A stretch of 64,000 nucleotides of DNA from an uncultured Ruminiclostridium sp. Lineage in GTDB: Bacteria > Bacillota > Clostridia > Oscillospirales > Ruminococcaceae. A program made the translations under genes and the position numbers. Location: the NCBI GenBank assembly GCA_944386545.1, contig CALXBK010000006.1:20595-84594 (forward strand). Reading direction: 5' to 3'. The notes below the pieces were generated by a model. It did no database searches, was not told where the DNA came from, and saw only the letters and a list, made by a program, of their open reading frames with translations. Below, piece after piece: positions 17,126 to 26,129 of this stretch (its first letter is position 1; every line of letters begins with the position of its first letter).

Positions 17126-17182
17126 ATAGTTGGAGCAGATAGGCTTTATTCCGCATAAGCGGGAAAAGAAAGGGTTGCAAAG

Positions 17183-17812
17183 ATGTCAAAGAAGATACTT
17201 ATTGCCTGTGAGAGCGAACAGGTTTCCGATTTTATAGCAAACTATGCCGCAAAGGAGGGCTTTTCCGTCCGTGTAATATGCGGCGTGGACTGCGAAGAAC
17301 AGCACATTATCAGAGAATGCTGTACGGAGCACCCGGATATAATCATACTCGGCGGCGGCTGTGTACAGCTTGAGCAGGCCTGCCGCCACAGCTCGCTTGA
17401 CGCAGATATTTATTTGCTTAAGGAAAATGCCGAGGGGAAGAACGAAATTGCCGTACCCATTGAGATGAAAAGGCTTGACACGATTTTTTCAAAGTATGCC
17501 GAGAAGAAAAACAACGGCTGTGGAGAGCTTGAGCTTGACGCCGCCGCATGCATGGCAAAAGTGGGCGACAGGGAATTTTACCTCACAACGGACGAGGTGC
17601 AGATGCTGCGTTGCTTTATAGCAAATCCCAACCGAGTTTTCAGCAAGGAACAGCTTGCGTTTGAAGTGTTCGGCGCAGATGCGGCAAACGGTCCTGAGCT
17701 TGCAGAGCTTGCGGTAAACGAGCTTAAAACAAAGCTGGACGGTCTTTCCTCCGTGTGGAGCATACGCTTTTTATGGGGCGTAGGATATAAGTTTGAAGTA
17801 AACGAGAGGTAA
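17183..17812 (+). CDS. OmpR-type winged-helix regulator with pseudo-receiver domain
   Basis: A 209-residue protein laid out like an OmpR/PhoB response regulator. The C-terminal 90 residues form a winged-helix DNA-binding domain (LTTDEVQMLRCFIANPNRVFSKEQL...IRFLWGVGYKF). The N-terminal 100 residues have a receiver-like alpha/beta pattern, but the strand that should end in the phospho-acceptor Asp reads PDIIILGGG, placing Gly57 at the acceptor position. The usual double acidic pair near the N-terminus is also missing (ILIACESEQ). It should therefore not be phosphorylated in the normal way. No histidine kinase gene is adjacent. It stands alone between groESL and the glycan exporter, so its targets are unknown. 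Confidence 0.82.
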   Translation: MSKKILIACESEQVSDFIANYAAKEGFSVRVICGVDCEEQHIIRECCTEHPDIIILGGGCVQLEQACRHSSLDADIYLLKENAEGKNEIAVPIEMKRLDTIFSKYAEKKNNGCGELELDAAACMAKVGDREFYLTTDEVQMLRCFIANPNRVFSKEQLAFEVFGADAANGPELAELAVNELKTKLDGLSSVWSIRFLWGVGYKFEVNER

Positions 17813-17816
17813 AAAT

Positions 17817-17844
17817 ATCGGCTCTGTGTTTGCACAGAGCCGAT
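17817..17844. terminator. bidirectional terminator
   Basis: ATCGGCTCTGTG-tttg-CACAGAGCCGAT is a perfect 12-bp stem, with T-rich sequence on the plus side (TTTTAATTATTTTTT) and A-rich on the other. It serves the convergent regulator and ABC ATPase genes. Confidence 0.85.
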
Positions 17845-17849
17845 TTTAA

Positions 17850-18665
17850 TTATTTTTTGGTTGTCTTTTTCTTTTTCGCAGGTTTTTCAGCCTGCGGCTT
17901 TTTTTCGTTTGCGCTGTCGTCTGACGTTTTCTCCATCTCCGCAATATATTCGTCGCAGACCTCTTTTGCCGTACCCGTCATTATCTGTCTGCCCTTGTCA
18001 AGCCAGAGCGCGTGGGTGCAGAGCTTTTTGACAGAATTCATGTTATGCGAAACATACAGCAGGGTTGTGCCGTTGTCCAGCATCTTTTTCATTCGCTCGG
18101 AGCATTTTTTCTTAAAGCGCATATCGCCGACGGAAAGAATTTCGTCCGCAATGAGTATATCCGGCTGAACCGAGGTAGCTATTGAAAAGCCGAGCCTTGC
18201 CTTCATTCCCGACGAGAAATTCTTTACAGGAGAGTCAAGAAATTCCGAAAGCTCCGAAAATTCCACTATCTCGTCAAATTTTTCTTCTATAAAGCTCTTT
18301 TTATAGCCGAGCAGAGTGCCGTTGAGGTAGATATTCTCCCTTGCGGAAAGCTGAGGATCGATACCCGCGCCAAGCTCGATAAGCGCTGCCACAGAGCCGC
18401 TTATCTTTACCTCACCCTTGTAGGGCTTTAATATCTTGCTTATGACTTTAAGCAGGGTGGATTTACCTGCGCCGTTTGTGCCGACAAGTCCCCATGCCTC
18501 GCCCTTTTTTATTTGCAGGTTAATATGCTGAAGCGCGATATATTCCTGGAAAATCAGCTCACGGCGAAGCAGTCTGACAACGTATTCCTTGATATTGTCA
18601 ACCTTCATATTTGCTTTATTAAAGCGGACGGTCACGTCGCTTAATTCTATAATGTTGTTATCCAA
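17850..18665 (-). CDS. polysaccharide/teichoic acid ABC exporter, ATP-binding subunit
   Basis: A 271-residue ATPase of the TagH/Wzt/RfbE class. Walker A is GTNGAGKST, the signature is NFSSGMKARLGFSIA and Walker B is DILIADEIL, followed by SVGDMRFKKKC and a typical H-loop (YVSHNMNSV). It energises the membrane permease encoded 14 nt upstream to move undecaprenyl-linked glycan across the membrane. It lacks the long C-terminal carbohydrate-binding domain of Wzt. Instead it ends in a Lys-rich tail (AEKPAKKKKTTKK), perhaps for membrane or partner contact. The start is TTG, 8 nt after GGAGG. It is the last gene of the glycan operon. Confidence 0.92.
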   Translation of the reverse strand: MDNNIIELSDVTVRFNKANMKVDNIKEYVVRLLRRELIFQEYIALQHINLQIKKGEAWGLVGTNGAGKSTLLKVISKILKPYKGEVKISGSVAALIELGAGIDPQLSARENIYLNGTLLGYKKSFIEEKFDEIVEFSELSEFLDSPVKNFSSGMKARLGFSIATSVQPDILIADEILSVGDMRFKKKCSERMKKMLDNGTTLLYVSHNMNSVKKLCTHALWLDKGRQIMTGTAKEVCDEYIAEMEKTSDDSANEKKPQAEKPAKKKKTTKK

Positions 18666-18679
18666 AGTGCTCCCTCCGA

Positions 18680-19480
18680 TTAAATGTAAAGAATGAAATT
18701 ATCCTGCTTGTCCCTGAATATATACACGCCAAGTGCAAAAACCAGCGCCGCATAGCCGACGCCGAGTATTGTCGAATCTATGCTCGGCAGACATCCCGAA
18801 TAGGCAATATCCCTGAACTGCTTGATATAGATGTAAAGCGGATTGAAATATTCAACAAGTGCCCTCATCCAGTCGGGCAGAATGTCTACGGGGTAGAATA
18901 TCGCCGAGGCGTACATCCACATTGTGGTAACGGCATGGTATATATACCTTGTATCTCTGAAAAATACATGAAGCTGTGCTAAGAAAAATCCCAGACCGCA
19001 GGCAAAGACATACGCTTCTATCGTAATAAGCGGGAATAACAGCATGGTCGGATAAAAGGGCGAGCCTGTAAAAATAAGCACAAGCAAAAGCGCTCCCAGC
19101 GACAGCACATAGTCCACCATACAGCTTGTAACCTTTGCAAGCGGGAACATGAATTTTGAAACATAGGTTTTCTTTAAAAGCGAGGCGTTTGAGGTTATGC
19201 CGTCCATTGCCTTGTTGGTTGCGCCCACGACAAAATCGTACAGGGTGCGCCCTACAAGCAGATACACGGGGAAGTTTTCAATATTGCGGTCAAACAGCTT
19301 TGAAAACACCACATACATTACTATCATTATAAGAAGCGGGTTAAGCACGCTCCAGACATAGCCTAAAACGCTTCTTCTGTATTTAAGCTTCAAATCCCTT
19401 GCGACAAGCTGAATGAGCAAATCCTTGTAATTCAGCACCTCAAGGAAGCCGCCTGTTTTGTCCTTGCGAACAAGTGTCAT
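18680..19480 (-). CDS. polysaccharide/teichoic acid ABC exporter, permease subunit
   Basis: A 266-residue ABC-2 type permease (TagG/Wzm/RfbA family) with about six membrane helices. The N-terminal amphipathic region LLIQLVARDLKLKYRRSVLGYVWSVLNPLLIM is the diagnostic family block. It forms the channel for the ATPase encoded next. The start is the ATG at 19480, 6 nt after GGAGG. Two glycosyltransferase genes precede it in the same operon, so the exported molecule is probably built by those enzymes. Which polymer (teichoic acid, capsule, O-antigen-like) is not clear. Confidence 0.92.
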   Translation of the reverse strand: MTLVRKDKTGGFLEVLNYKDLLIQLVARDLKLKYRRSVLGYVWSVLNPLLIMIVMYVVFSKLFDRNIENFPVYLLVGRTLYDFVVGATNKAMDGITSNASLLKKTYVSKFMFPLAKVTSCMVDYVLSLGALLLVLIFTGSPFYPTMLLFPLITIEAYVFACGLGFFLAQLHVFFRDTRYIYHAVTTMWMYASAIFYPVDILPDWMRALVEYFNPLYIYIKQFRDIAYSGCLPSIDSTILGVGYAALVFALGVYIFRDKQDNFILYI

Positions 19481-19492
19481 CAATTACCTCCG

Positions 19493-20515
19493 TCAGTCAA
19501 AGCTTTTGTTCTTTCTTACCTTATTGTATATCTTAGAGCCGAGTATGTCATTATAGCTCTTAAGCCCTATGTGAAGCCTGTTGAGCGTTTTCAGTATTTT
19601 ACAATGCTTTACGGTCGAGAGATATACTGCATTGTACTCGTTTTTCATATACTCCATCATCTTGTCGGCTCTTTGTCTGCCCGCTTTTCTGTTTTTATCA
19701 CAAAGCAGTGAAGTTACGAGAAAGCTGAGCAGTAAAAGGTGCGTTTTTTTGACACAGTAATCCGCCGCCGCACCCGAAAGTTCCCTGCTCTCCTTTGTTA
19801 GCCGCTTTATAACCGTTTCGGTGTGAGAAATTCGCTTAAGCTGATTTTCTGCCGATACGCTCTGAGAAACATCGCCTATACGGTACTCGTATATGAATAA
19901 ATCCAGCGGCAGTACGGTTTTTGCCTTACAGCACGGGTATGTCGCATATTCGTGGTCCTCATAGAATACCTTTTCGGAAAGCTGTATGCCCTGCTCCCTG
20001 TAAAAATCGGTGCGGTAGGTTATTCCGTGGAAGGTGAGCGAACGGTCGAAATTCTTCCACTCAGTCATAATCTCGTCCATGGTGTATTCCCTGCCGAAGC
20101 GGTGGGGATAGCAACGCCAGCTTTTTATTTCGCCCGTTGTGATATTTATGGTATGATGGCAGGTCAGCACAACGTCTGCGCTTGCCTTTTCAAGCTGTGC
20201 TATAAAGGCGGGGAGATTTTCGGTAAGAAACCAGTCGTCCGCATCCAGCACCTTGAAATATTTTCCTCTTGCTGCTTTCGCTCCCGCATTAATTGCAGAG
20301 CCATGACCGCCGTTTTCCTTATTTATAAGGCTTATGCTGTCGGGATAAAAGCCTTGATATTCCTCCGCTATCCTTTGACAGCCGTCTGTCGAGCCGTCGT
20401 TTACCACTATTATATCCAGCTTGTCCGTACACTCGCAGATAAGAGAATTCAGACACTTTTTCAAAAACGGCAGACTGTTGTAGGAGGGAATTGCGATACT
20501 CAGTATTTTTTCCAT
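19493..20515 (-). CDS. glycosyltransferase family 2
   Basis: A 340-residue GT-A fold enzyme. It starts with LSIAIPSYNSLPFLKKCLNS, then IIVVNDGSTDGC, the ENGGHGSAINAGAKAARGKYFKVLDADDW block with the DxD nucleotide-sugar/metal site, and a variable helical C-terminus. It probably adds sugars to a lipid-linked glycan exported by the neighbouring ABC transporter. Its start codon directly follows the stop of the preceding transferase gene, which points to translational coupling. The donor and acceptor cannot be predicted. Confidence 0.92.
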   Translation of the reverse strand: MEKILSIAIPSYNSLPFLKKCLNSLICECTDKLDIIVVNDGSTDGCQRIAEEYQGFYPDSISLINKENGGHGSAINAGAKAARGKYFKVLDADDWFLTENLPAFIAQLEKASADVVLTCHHTINITTGEIKSWRCYPHRFGREYTMDEIMTEWKNFDRSLTFHGITYRTDFYREQGIQLSEKVFYEDHEYATYPCCKAKTVLPLDLFIYEYRIGDVSQSVSAENQLKRISHTETVIKRLTKESRELSGAAADYCVKKTHLLLLSFLVTSLLCDKNRKAGRQRADKMMEYMKNEYNAVYLSTVKHCKILKTLNRLHIGLKSYNDILGSKIYNKVRKNKSFD

Positions 20516-21319
20516 TTACTTTCCTTTTTTCAGTTTTGAAAGGCGGTTTTCCCTTATTCCGTCAAGCATATAGGAAAAAGCCTTAAAAGCGGTTATATCC
20601 TTAAACTGCCTTTTCTTTGCAAAGGCATAATACATTGCATAAAGCACGGCGGGGAAAAAGCCCATGATATACCTTGTGGTATTTCCGCGATTGACAAAAA
20701 ACGTTTTATCAAAGCCCGAAAACCAGGTGGACTGCTCCTGCGCTACGCTCGCAAGCTTGAACGGGTAGTAATATATTGTCAGCTTAGCTTTGCGGCAGTC
20801 CGTGAGAAATTTAAATTCTTCCTCCGCACCGTTGCCGCTTCCTGCACCCATATTCTCATCAAAGCGCACGCCCGATGATATAAGCGAGCTTCTCTTAAAG
20901 CTTATCTGCCAGGAGCTTACTCTCATAAGGTCAAAATAGCCCAGCTTTTTTATTTTATCACCCCATCCGCACGGTCTGTTCACCATGTCAAATATGATAA
21001 TATCCGCATCGGCAAGCTCCTCATAGGCTTTAAGCACTCTTTGCTCGTAATTCTCGCTGAAAACCTCGTCGTCATCGCACAGCACGCATATATCCGCCTG
21101 CGCCTTTTCTATGGCAAGGTTACGGCTTTTGGTAAGTCCCTTGTCATTCACACGGTAAACTCGTATTCTCTGCTTGCCGTACTGTCTTTCATAATAATAG
21201 TCAAGCTCACTTTGATCCTGGTTGATTACAACAGCGTCCGAAGTTACCGCACTGCGACTTACAATGTTATCGTCATGTCTTAAATTCATGCAGGAAATCA
21301 GAACCTCAAGGTCCGCCAC
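20516..21319 (-). CDS. glycosyltransferase family 2-like protein
   Basis: A 267-residue GT-A type protein. It begins ADLEVLISCMNLRHDDNIV, followed by INQDQSELDYYY, then GLTKSRNLAIEKAQADICVLCDDDE with a DDD metal site. A WQISFKRSSLIS and GAGSGNGAEEEFKFL region gives the acceptor-side block. I place the start at the GTG at 21319, because a clear GGAGG lies 6-7 nt upstream and an apparent earlier ATG would read through that ribosome site. It is the first gene of the glycan operon, with a consensus promoter at 21361-21389. Confidence 0.85.
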   Translation of the reverse strand: MADLEVLISCMNLRHDDNIVSRSAVTSDAVVINQDQSELDYYYERQYGKQRIRVYRVNDKGLTKSRNLAIEKAQADICVLCDDDEVFSENYEQRVLKAYEELADADIIIFDMVNRPCGWGDKIKKLGYFDLMRVSSWQISFKRSSLISSGVRFDENMGAGSGNGAEEEFKFLTDCRKAKLTIYYYPFKLASVAQEQSTWFSGFDKTFFVNRGNTTRYIMGFFPAVLYAMYYAFAKKRQFKDITAFKAFSYMLDGIRENRLSKLKKGK

Positions 21320-21360
21320 CGTATCACCTCCGCCGCTTTGCTGTCGTTGCATATTGTATT

Positions 21361-21389
21361 ATTATACAGATATTGTCCGCAAAAGTCAA
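21361..21389 (-). promoter_or_regulatory. promoter of the glycan synthesis/export operon
   Basis: On the minus strand TTGACT (21384-21389), 17-bp spacer and TATAAT (21361-21366), about 40 bp before the GTG start. The remaining ~170 bp up to the mannanase gene hold no other signal I can name. Confidence 0.8.
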
Positions 21390-21563
21390 CCGTATTATTT
21401 TAAAATTCGGCATTATATTCAAGTAAAAAGGCGGAAAAGCAAAACCGATATTTAAAATCCCATAAACAGGAGCAAAAATGGTTAAGCCAATCCGCCTAAA
21501 ATGCTATATAATGATCCTTTTAAATGAATATACTCTTGGTTTATTATTGCGATAAATTTACAA

Positions 21564-23432
21564 TTAGTAAATATCAGGCAATTCATCAAGCGTCAGTACA
21601 TACTCGCTCGTGTACATCTTTTTCAGCATATATCGTTCGGTGTACTTTTCGCTGTATGAGCTTCCGTTTACCACGAACTCTCCCTCCCAGGTGCAGAACC
21701 ACGCCCAGAGGCTGTTGGCTGCAACTGCCTGGTCTATGTCGAAAATACAGCCGTTTTCGGTGAGCGCCGTAATTTTACGGTTACTGCCGTATTCGGTCGC
21801 TTCAAGGAATTTGGAAATCTGAGGATTATACACCCTTTCTCCGGGATAAATATCCTCGCCCACAATGTCAACGTATTGGTCGCCGGGATACCAGTCCGCG
21901 CTCTGACCGTTATAAACCCAGATAAGGTTGTTACAGCCGTAGGTGTAGGTAAGCTCTTCATAAAGGTATATCCACAGCTTTTTGTAGGCGTCCGCGCCTG
22001 CCGCGCCCCACCAGAACCAGCCGCCCGAAGCCTCGTGAAGAGGTCTCCACAGCACGGGAATACCCTTTTCTTCAAGAATGTTCAGCTGTCTTGCTATCTC
22101 CTTGATGTCCTCGTCAAGCAGTTTTTTGCCTTCAGCGTCGCTTCCGTTCATAACCTTGGCTAAATCAAAGCCGCCGTTTTTAGTGTAGAATCCGCCCCAC
22201 CAGCGGGGATTTCCGTTATCAGTGCCGCTGTAAAGATACTTCGTGGGCATATTCCAGTGCCAGCAGAAGGTAACGATGCCGCCCTTTTCCGCAAATTCTA
22301 CCGCCTTATCCACCGCTACGGCTCTGCTTGCGCCCAGAGCCACTCTTGACGGAGTGTAATCCATCATGTCAAGTCCGAGCATAGCGGGATATTTTCCCGT
22401 TTCGTTGTAAATTGCCTTAAATTCGTTGCCTGTAAAGCCGCTTGAGCTTGTCTGCCCCGAAATAACATACTTGCCGTAATTATCCCGTAAGAATTGGTAC
22501 AGCTTTTTGGTTTCCGCGGTGGAATTTATATTTACAAGATTAGACTTAGCGTTATATACGCTATCGGATATACTCTCTGTAACAGATACGGTTATTTTGT
22601 CCAGCCATATCCAACCCCAGGATTTTTCTATCCTTACGGTATTTTTCCCTTTGTTGAATTGTACGGCGGCAACCTTATAATCGGTATACTTATCGCTTTG
22701 AGAAGTGAATGTTCCTATTCTCGTGCCGTTTACCGAAACGTAATTTTCCTTATAGCCTCCTATTCCGCTTGAACGTAGGGTAATATCGTACATTCCCGTT
22801 TCGGGTACCGTTACTTCAAAGGTGATATATGAGCTTTCATTTTCAAATCTTCCTGCCGCAGTTGAGCCGCTGTCGCCGCTGACATACAAATCAGAGGAAA
22901 GAACGGCGTCCTCTGCCTCGTAAACCTCGTTAAACTCAGGCTTCGGAGTTTCCGTTTCCTGCTTTGCAGCAGTAGTGGTTACGGTTGTCTGCGAAGCGGG
23001 CTTTTTTGTAGTGGTTACACTCGGCTTCTTTGTTGTAGTATCGCTCGGCTTCTTTGTTGTAGTATCGCTCGGCTTCTTTGTTGTAGTATCGCTCGGCTTC
23101 TTTGTTGTAGTATCGCTTGATTTCTTTGTTTCGGTAGTGCCGGGCTTTTCGGTTTTACTGTTGCCGTCTGAGCTTTCCTCACTTTCGGACACGCTCTCGC
23201 TGTCTAAACTTTCCTCACTTTCGGGAACGTCAGATTCTTCCTTATCATCGGAGCTTTGCTTTTCTTCATCGCTTTCGTCCTCTGACTGCACGGGGCTGTT
23301 CACGCTTTCTTCGCTGTATGAACTTTCTGTGCCGCCGATCTGATTAGACACCTCGGACTGCGTGCTTGAGCAGGACGATGCAGAAAGGGCAACCGCTATG
23401 CACAGCAAAAACGACAAAATTCTTTTTTTCAC
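21564..23432 (-). CDS. lipoprotein GH26 beta-mannanase with CBM35-like domain
   Basis: A 622-residue extracellular enzyme, probably an endo-beta-1,4-mannanase (EC 3.2.1.78). A lipoprotein signal (ALSASSC, Cys21) is followed by a long acidic Ser/Glu linker. Then comes a Thr/Lys/Pro-rich segment with TTTKKPSD repeats. A beta-sandwich carbohydrate-binding module of CBM35/CBM6 type follows (EAEDAVLSSD...NTVRIEKSWGWIWLDKI). The C-terminal GH26 catalytic domain has acid/base Glu467 in WRPLHEASGGWFWWG and nucleophile Glu559 in LTENG. The start is GTG at 23432, 10 nt after AAGGAGG. A diverging xyloglucanase gene shares the promoter region. The long linker would hold the enzyme away from the cell surface. 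Confidence 0.92.
   Translation of the reverse strand: MKKRILSFLLCIAVALSASSCSSTQSEVSNQIGGTESSYSEESVNSPVQSEDESDEEKQSSDDKEESDVPESEESLDSESVSESEESSDGNSKTEKPGTTETKKSSDTTTKKPSDTTTKKPSDTTTKKPSDTTTKKPSVTTTKKPASQTTVTTTAAKQETETPKPEFNEVYEAEDAVLSSDLYVSGDSGSTAAGRFENESSYITFEVTVPETGMYDITLRSSGIGGYKENYVSVNGTRIGTFTSQSDKYTDYKVAAVQFNKGKNTVRIEKSWGWIWLDKITVSVTESISDSVYNAKSNLVNINSTAETKKLYQFLRDNYGKYVISGQTSSSGFTGNEFKAIYNETGKYPAMLGLDMMDYTPSRVALGASRAVAVDKAVEFAEKGGIVTFCWHWNMPTKYLYSGTDNGNPRWWGGFYTKNGGFDLAKVMNGSDAEGKKLLDEDIKEIARQLNILEEKGIPVLWRPLHEASGGWFWWGAAGADAYKKLWIYLYEELTYTYGCNNLIWVYNGQSADWYPGDQYVDIVGEDIYPGERVYNPQISKFLEATEYGSNRKITALTENGCIFDIDQAVAANSLWAWFCTWEGEFVVNGSSYSEKYTERYMLKKMYTSEYVLTLDELPDIY
23022..23117 (-). repeat. 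24-bp tandem repeat in the mannanase linker
   Basis: Four near-identical 24-bp units (CGGCTTCTTTGTTGTAGTATCGCT on the plus strand in 23022-23045, in two halves CGGCTTCTTTGT and TGTAGTATCGCT) encode TTKKPSDT. Unequal exchange could change linker length. Confidence 0.9.
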
Positions 23433-23494
23433 AGATAAATTTCCTCCTTGAAACGGTATTGATGTAACACACCGTATTTCCTCACACACAAAAA

Positions 23495-23523
23495 ATTATA
23501 GCATATTTGTCGAATGTTGTCAC
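23495..23523 (-). promoter_or_regulatory. promoter of the mannanase gene
   Basis: On the minus strand GTGACA (23518-23523), 17-bp spacer and TATAAT (23495-23500). Confidence 0.7.
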
Positions 23524-23614
23524 GGAAGTGTCAGAGCATAACCTAAAAATCGTGATATTGCACAATAGCAAAGATTTAAATTTATTTATAATTAACAAAT
23601 TATTGAAACAGGTA

Positions 23615-23643
23615 TTGCAAAATTAAACTAAAAGTAGGATAAT
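23615..23643 (+). promoter_or_regulatory. promoter of the GH74 gene
   Basis: TTGCAA (23615-23620), 17-bp spacer, GATAAT (23638-23643). The two hydrolase promoters diverge with about 90 bp of AT-rich DNA between them, so one regulator could serve both. Confidence 0.65.
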
Positions 23644-23688
23644 ACTCATGTAAACCTTTACACAACAATAAAAGCAGGAAAGGAATTA

Positions 23689-25938
23689 ATGATGAAGTAC
23701 AGAAAAATAGCATGTACGGCACTTGCTGCCGTAATGGCGATATGCGCCTGCGCCTGCGGCAGCACCGATACAAGCAGCTCTGCCCAGTCAGGCTCAGACA
23801 CGGTAAGCTCCGACAGTCAGACAAGCTCGGATAATCAGGACGAGGATAACACAGGCGTAACTCCTCAGTCCGAATTTACCTTCGGACAGGTAGCTATGGG
23901 CGGCGGCGGCTTTGTGTCGGGCGTGTTCTCGACCTCGGAGGAGGGACTTTTCTATGCCCGTACCGATGTAGGCGGGGCGTACCGCTATAACAGCAAGGCT
24001 GAAAAATGGGAATCCATGTCCTACGATATAAGCGAGGATGACAGAGGTTTGCTTGGCATAGACGGTCTTGCGTTTGGCGAAAGCGATCCCAACAGAGTTT
24101 ACCTGCTTGCGGGCACGGAATATTTCAGCGGCGGCAAGACCTGTCTGCTGATTTCCGATGACTACGGCAAAACCTTTACCCGTACAGAGCTTACCGATAT
24201 GATAAAGGCTCACGGCAACGGCATGGGCAGAGGCAACGGCGAACGAATTGCGGTTGATCCCAAGAACAGCGATATTATCTACATCGGCGGCAGAACGGGC
24301 GGCATGATTAAATCCACCGACGGCGGCAAGACCTTTACGAGCCTTGATATGGGCACAAAGACGACCACCGCAAACGGCAACGGTATATGCAGTATACTCA
24401 TTCTCCCCGAATCGGGCGACGAAAACGGCTGTACAACAATTTATGCCGCTATTTCAAGAGTTAAAGAGGATAACCTTTATAAATCCACCGACGGCGGCGC
24501 AACCTGGACGCCCGTTGCAGATGCTCCCAAGGGCTTAATGGTACAGCGCATGAAGTATGACGGCAACGGCAGGATTTACATTACCTACGCCAACACCGAG
24601 GGTCCATGGAACAACAATCGCACATCGGGCGGCATAAGGATGCTTGATACCGCTACGGACAAAATGACAGATGTATCACCCGCCAAGAAGTGCTTCGGCG
24701 ATATTGTAATAGATCCCGAAAATCCCGACAGAATGATGGCGTGCACAGAAAACATCTATATGCCTCAGCCCAACGGCGCATACGGCGACGAGTTCTATGT
24801 TACCACCGACGGCGGCAAGAGCTGGAAATGTCTCAACAACGTCATGACAATGTCAGACGGCGGTATTGAGTGGATTTCCACAACCTCGATACACTGGTGC
24901 AGTTCAATGTGTATCGATCGCTACAACCCGAACAGAATAATGGTTGTATCCGGCAACGGTATCTTTGCCTGCGACAATATCTGGGACGAAAAGCCCGAAT
25001 TCTGCTTCTTCTCAAAGGGTATTGAGGAAACCGTTCCTTATGACATAATAAGCATACCCGGCGGCGAGCTGGTATCGGTAATAGGCGACTATGACGGCTT
25101 TGTGCAGAGCAGCGCAGAGGAATACGGCAAGGTACACAGCAGCGTTGCAGGCTCTATGACCTCTCTTGCGGTTGCGGCAAAGTCAGACGACGTATGGGTA
25201 AAGTGCGGCGGCAACGAAACCACCCCCGGCTTCTGGTATACGCTTGACGCAGGCGCAACCTGGCAGCAGGCGAGAAAATCCCCGCTTGAATCAGGCAAAA
25301 TAGCCTACGGCGGCTGTGTCGGCGTTTCGGCAGACGGCAAAACCTTCTACTGGGCACCCGGCAACGATACCTTCATATACTACACCACCGACAACGGCGA
25401 CAGCTGGACAAAGAGCCAGGGTGGCGTCGGCATAAAGAAAATCACCGCAGACTCGGTAAATCCCGATTATGTGTACGCTTCAAGCTCAAGCGCATTCTTT
25501 TACAGCGGGGACGGCGGCAAGACCTTTTCGCAGAATATGACCGTTTCGGTATTCACATCTGCAAGACCTGTTGCAGTTCCCGATAAAGAGGGCGTGCTTT
25601 ACTTCCCTGCTTTGGGACTTCAGTATTCAACCGACCACGGCAAGACCTTCACCCGCATTGACACGCTTGCGGCTTGTCTTGCGGCAGGACTCGGCAAGGG
25701 CAAGACAGAAAATTCTCCCTACACCATATTTATATGGGGCAAGCCCACAAACGACGATGAAATCGGTCTGTACTGGTCGGAGGACGAGGGCGCAAGCTGG
25801 AAGCGTGTAAACGACAGCGCACATCAGTTCGGAGGTCCCGGCAACGGATATTTCGTAACGGGCGATATGAATGTATACGGCAGAGTTTACATGAGTACGG
25901 TAGGACTTGGCGTTATCTACGGCGACCTTGTTCAGTAA
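23689..25938 (+). CDS. lipoprotein GH74 xyloglucanase
   Basis: A 749-residue surface enzyme of glycoside hydrolase family 74, which cuts xyloglucan (endo-xyloglucanase or reducing-end-specific cellobiohydrolase). The signal peptide ends in ICACACG with a lipobox near Cys21-23, then comes a short Ser/Asp linker. The two seven-bladed propellers are visible from many Asp-box loops: STDGGKTF, STDGGATW, TTDGGKSW, TTDNGDSW, SGDGGKTF, STDHGKTF and SEDEGASW. The domain start GQVAMGGGGFVSGVF...ARTDVGGAYR is typical of the family, with the catalytic Asp expected in this DVGG motif. No CBM or dockerin follows. ATG at 23689 or 23692 are both possible after AGGAAAGG. Confidence 0.92.
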   Translation: MMKYRKIACTALAAVMAICACACGSTDTSSSAQSGSDTVSSDSQTSSDNQDEDNTGVTPQSEFTFGQVAMGGGGFVSGVFSTSEEGLFYARTDVGGAYRYNSKAEKWESMSYDISEDDRGLLGIDGLAFGESDPNRVYLLAGTEYFSGGKTCLLISDDYGKTFTRTELTDMIKAHGNGMGRGNGERIAVDPKNSDIIYIGGRTGGMIKSTDGGKTFTSLDMGTKTTTANGNGICSILILPESGDENGCTTIYAAISRVKEDNLYKSTDGGATWTPVADAPKGLMVQRMKYDGNGRIYITYANTEGPWNNNRTSGGIRMLDTATDKMTDVSPAKKCFGDIVIDPENPDRMMACTENIYMPQPNGAYGDEFYVTTDGGKSWKCLNNVMTMSDGGIEWISTTSIHWCSSMCIDRYNPNRIMVVSGNGIFACDNIWDEKPEFCFFSKGIEETVPYDIISIPGGELVSVIGDYDGFVQSSAEEYGKVHSSVAGSMTSLAVAAKSDDVWVKCGGNETTPGFWYTLDAGATWQQARKSPLESGKIAYGGCVGVSADGKTFYWAPGNDTFIYYTTDNGDSWTKSQGGVGIKKITADSVNPDYVYASSSSAFFYSGDGGKTFSQNMTVSVFTSARPVAVPDKEGVLYFPALGLQYSTDHGKTFTRIDTLAACLAAGLGKGKTENSPYTIFIWGKPTNDDEIGLYWSEDEGASWKRVNDSAHQFGGPGNGYFVTGDMNVYGRVYMSTVGLGVIYGDLVQ

Positions 25939-25950
25939 TCTCGCAACAAT

Positions 25951-26091
25951 ATAACTTAGGCAAGATGTCCCCGCCTCTAAGGCGGCGGGTTCCATATTCG
26001 GTTTCAGTTGGAGTTCAATCCCCAGCTGAAACTGAATCGCAGCTTCGCTGCGGCTTGCCACGTTGAATGACGGGGCAAGCCCCTTATTGAA
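25951..26091 (+). repeat. cloverleaf-like dispersed repeat, copy C
   Basis: ATAACTTAGGCAAGATG to CCCCTTATTGAA, 141 bp, beginning 12 bp after the GH74 stop. It has the same arms as copies A, B, D and E with a few substitutions (GTTGGAG/CCCCAGC). Forward orientation relative to the upstream gene. Confidence 0.9.
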
Positions 26092-26092
26092 C

Positions 26093-26127
26093 AATACCCG
26101 ACTTGCACACAAAGTAAGTCGGGTATT
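26093..26127. terminator. hairpin between the convergent GH74 and LRR genes
   Basis: ATACCCGACTT-gcacacaaagt-AAGTCGGGTAT is a perfect 11-bp stem, followed on the plus strand by TTTC. It lies 3 bp from the LRR gene's stop and probably terminates both transcripts. Confidence 0.7.
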
Positions 26128-26129
26128 TT

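Noticed and set aside
23022..23117. Tandem 24-bp repeats considered as a CRISPR array
   Set aside because: There are no spacers between units and the repeats encode an in-frame linker in the mannanase.
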